Shown here: positions 6,875 to 7,772 of the stretch, piece by piece | How positions within the stretch are numbered: position 1 is the stretch's first letter | Layout: the number at the start of each line of letters is the position of its first letter | Source of the DNA: an uncultured Sphingomonadales bacterium | Lineage (GTDB): Bacteria; Pseudomonadota; Alphaproteobacteria; Sphingomonadales; Sphingomonadaceae | NCBI GenBank assembly: GCA_937898535.1 | Contig: CALDKP010000367.1 | Span: 1-7,772, forward strand | Length of the DNA stretch: 7,772 nucleotides | Direction: 5' to 3' | Notes under the pieces: model-generated | Told to the model about the DNA's origin: nothing | Seen by the model: only the letters and a program-made list of their open reading frames with translations | Databases searched by the model: none | Position numbers and translations under genes: made by a program

Positions 6875-6899
6875 ACGGAAGGGTTTAGCCGTAGCGCAT
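6863..6899. terminator. Inverted repeat joining the stop codons of DUF418 and hpt
   Basis: GCTAAAC (6870–6876) pairs with GTTTAGC (6883–6889) around GGAAGG. One arm holds the DUF418 stop TAA (6872–6874) and the other the hpt stop TAA on the minus strand (6887–6885). An outer pair, ATGCG (6863–6867) with CGCAT (6895–6899), extends the stem past an internal loop. The position between two convergent genes suggests a shared terminator, but neither strand has a good T-run. Confidence 0.45.
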
Positions 6900-7316
6900 T
6901 CCACCAAGAACATTGCGTTGGACTGCCGTCGCTGGACGGCGTTCGACCAATGGACTGGTTTCGGATTCCAGCACTGACAATGTCGCTTCGAACAGCGGAC
7001 GCAGGCGAACGACCTTTTCAACCAGTTCAGACGGGTCGATCCGCATTTCCACATAATGCCGCGCCGCGACCTCAATTTCTTCGGCCAACAATGCCAAGCG
7101 ATGCCCACCAAATTGCCACGCTTCGCCTTTTAATGTGTGCGCCGGGATCACCAGCTTCGCCGAATCTTTCAGGCGCATGGCTTCTTCGATTGCGGCCACG
7201 GATTTCGTGCCGTCTTCGCGGAAATATCCCAAAACCCGCATGAAGCCTGCACCCAATAAGTTGCGGGTCTCGCCAAAGACTGCCCAGTCAATCAGTCCAT
7301 CCGTTTCGTTCGTCAA
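6885..7316 (-). CDS. Hpt (histidine phosphotransfer) domain protein
   Basis: 143 residues, mostly helical and soluble. The motif IPAHTLKGEAWQFGG marks an Hpt domain: H60 is the phosphate-accepting histidine, followed by the LKG turn and the FGG end. Such proteins pass phosphate between hybrid sensor kinases and response regulators. It stands alone, with no kinase or receiver domain fused or nearby, so its partners are unknown. The tail (~118–143) is polar and probably flexible. The start codon is TTG at 7316: an in-frame TAG lies directly before it, so no upstream start is possible, and the next in-frame ATG (residue 26) would cut into the first helix. The gene lies 107 bases downstream of der on the same strand and could have its own promoter. 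Confidence 0.85.
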   Translation of the reverse strand: MTNETDGLIDWAVFGETRNLLGAGFMRVLGYFREDGTKSVAAIEEAMRLKDSAKLVIPAHTLKGEAWQFGGHRLALLAEEIEVAARHYVEMRIDPSELVEKVVRLRPLFEATLSVLESETSPLVERRPATAVQRNVLGGMRYG

Positions 7317-7330
7317 CTATTCGCTCCCCC
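7317..7330 (-). promoter_or_regulatory. Ribosome site that decides the hpt TTG start
   Basis: On the minus strand GGGGGAG (7330–7324) ends 7 bases before the TTG at 7316, ideal Shine–Dalgarno spacing. The TAG immediately before the TTG (7319–7317) closes the frame upstream. Together these support the rare TTG as the true start. Confidence 0.7.
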
Positions 7331-7423
7331 GGACGCAGAAATATGGTCCAGCGCGATAATATACCGTCAGAGGTAAACAGAGCGTTGACGCGGTCTGTTG
7401 GGCAGACTGCGCTGCGTACGGAA
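7317..7423 (-). promoter_or_regulatory. der–hpt intergenic region with an inverted repeat and a possible −10 box
   Basis: This 107-base gap holds an imperfect inverted repeat at 7389–7411: CGCGGTCTG and CAGACTGCG around TTGGG, with one G·U pair on the plus strand. It could mark the end of the der transcript, but no U-run follows. Closer to hpt the minus strand has an AT-rich TATATTAT at about 7359–7366 that could be a −10 box for hpt; I see no good −35 partner. Both are weak suggestions. Confidence 0.3.
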
Positions 7424-7645
7424 TTAATCTGCGAACGGGTTCTTTGATGAACGGAAATTGATGCGCACGGGTACGGCACCAAAATCCAAGTCACGGCGAA
7501 TACCGTTGAGCAAATAGCGCGCATAGCTGGCGGGCAATTCGTCAGTCCGGTTGCCGAAAATCACGAACGTCGGCGGGCGGTTGCGCGCCTGCGTCATATA
7601 GCGCAATTTGATCCGCTTGCCGCCGGGTGCGGGTGGCGGCTGGTG
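7424..7645 (-). CDS. der: GTPase Der (EngA), C-terminal KH-like domain only
   Basis: Der is an essential double-GTPase needed for 50S ribosome assembly. Only the last 73 residues are here: GGKRIKLRYMTQ, RPPTFVIFGNR, ELPASYARYLLNGIRR and FGAVPVRINFRSSKNPF, which together are the diagnostic C-terminal KH-like domain of Der. Both GTPase domains are missing because the sequence switches to unrelated, much more GC-rich DNA upstream of about 7645. The reading frame stays open a little further, but the residues (Pro/Arg-rich) no longer resemble Der. The sequence style fits the same sphingomonad-like source as purL and coq4. Confidence 0.9.
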   Translation of the reverse strand, partial: HQPPPAPGGKRIKLRYMTQARNRPPTFVIFGNRTDELPASYARYLLNGIRRDLDFGAVPVRINFRSSKNPFAD

Positions 7646-7652
7646 CGGCGGG
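7643..7652. other. Second sequence joint: der meets very GC-rich DNA
   Basis: Der similarity on the minus strand stops around the His-Gln before the PPPAPGGK linker (codons 7645–7640). Beyond this point base composition rises to roughly three-quarters G+C, and a different minus-strand frame becomes the coding-looking one. The exact base cannot be fixed because both sides are GC- and Pro-codon-rich here. Confidence 0.65.
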
Positions 7653-7772
7653 GGCCTCGGCCGGCGGGGTCGCCGGCCGGCGCGGTCCGCGCGGGCGTTC
7701 CACGCGCGGCGGCATCTCCACGGGCAGCTGGTCCTTGCAGAGTTCGAGGAGCTCGATGGTCGTGAGGCCGGT
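7647..7772 (-). CDS. Unidentified coding fragment, high GC (both ends incomplete)
   Basis: One minus-strand frame is open over the whole segment. Read from the right edge it gives TGLTTIELLELCKDQL, then PVEMPPRVERPRGPRRP, then an Ala/Pro-rich run. A short helix-like start followed by a Pro/Arg/Ala linker looks like a real protein with a disordered stretch, and G/C is strong at third positions. I do not recognise the family. In DNA this rich in G+C, open frames also occur by chance, so coding is only probable. It comes from a different genome than der. Confidence 0.35.

Noticed and set aside
6776..7111. Minus-strand open frame of 111 residues across the DUF418/hpt junction
   Set aside because: It is out of frame with Hpt and antisense to DUF418, both of which have clear domain evidence.
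1..7772. CRISPR arrays, tandem repeats, tRNA or rRNA genes
   Set aside because: I looked for regularly spaced repeats and cloverleaf-type sequence and saw none by eye; a tRNA or CRISPR search program was not run.

Overview
The window is best read as three unrelated pieces of bacterial DNA joined end to end, not as one natural locus. Bases 1 to about 2808 have moderate GC and the gene content of a small actinobacterium. The RNase HI–phosphatase fusion next to a coiled-coil zinc-ribbon protein matches the Rv2228c/Rv2229c pair of mycobacteria. The moderate GC would fit a freshwater planktonic actinobacterium, but that is a guess. Bases about 2841 to 7645 have higher GC and alphaproteobacterial genes, most like Sphingomonadales: purL, coq4, a DUF418 membrane protein, an Hpt protein and der. 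The last ~127 bases are roughly three-quarters G+C and look like a third organism. Both joints cut through conserved genes, which points to a metagenome assembly or cloning chimera.

Left piece (all minus strand, transcribed right to left): the C-terminal end of a VOC/glyoxalase-like protein, a GNAT acetyltransferase, a VKOR-family membrane thiol oxidoreductase, a C4 zinc-ribbon coiled-coil protein, and the RNase HI–histidine phosphatase fusion, which runs off the left edge. The spacings are a 4-base overlap, a 9-base gap, a 4-base overlap and a 6-base gap, so this is almost certainly one operon.

Middle piece: purL (plus strand, first ~115 residues lost at the joint) converges on coq4 (minus). 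coq4 diverges from a DUF418 gene (plus) across a 126-base intergenic region with candidate promoters in both directions. DUF418 converges on a small Hpt phosphotransfer gene (minus). Upstream of hpt on the minus strand is the C-terminal end of der, whose 5' part is lost at the second joint. Both convergent gene pairs meet at inverted repeats that include stop codons.

Right edge: one open minus-strand frame ending in a Pro/Ala/Arg-rich stretch, not identified.

I see no tRNA, rRNA, CRISPR array, insertion sequence or phage gene. No stretch over 300 bases lacks a gene. I found no convincing new system. The main point for a reader is the chimeric structure, which makes gene-neighbourhood inference across about 2809–2841 or about 7645 invalid.
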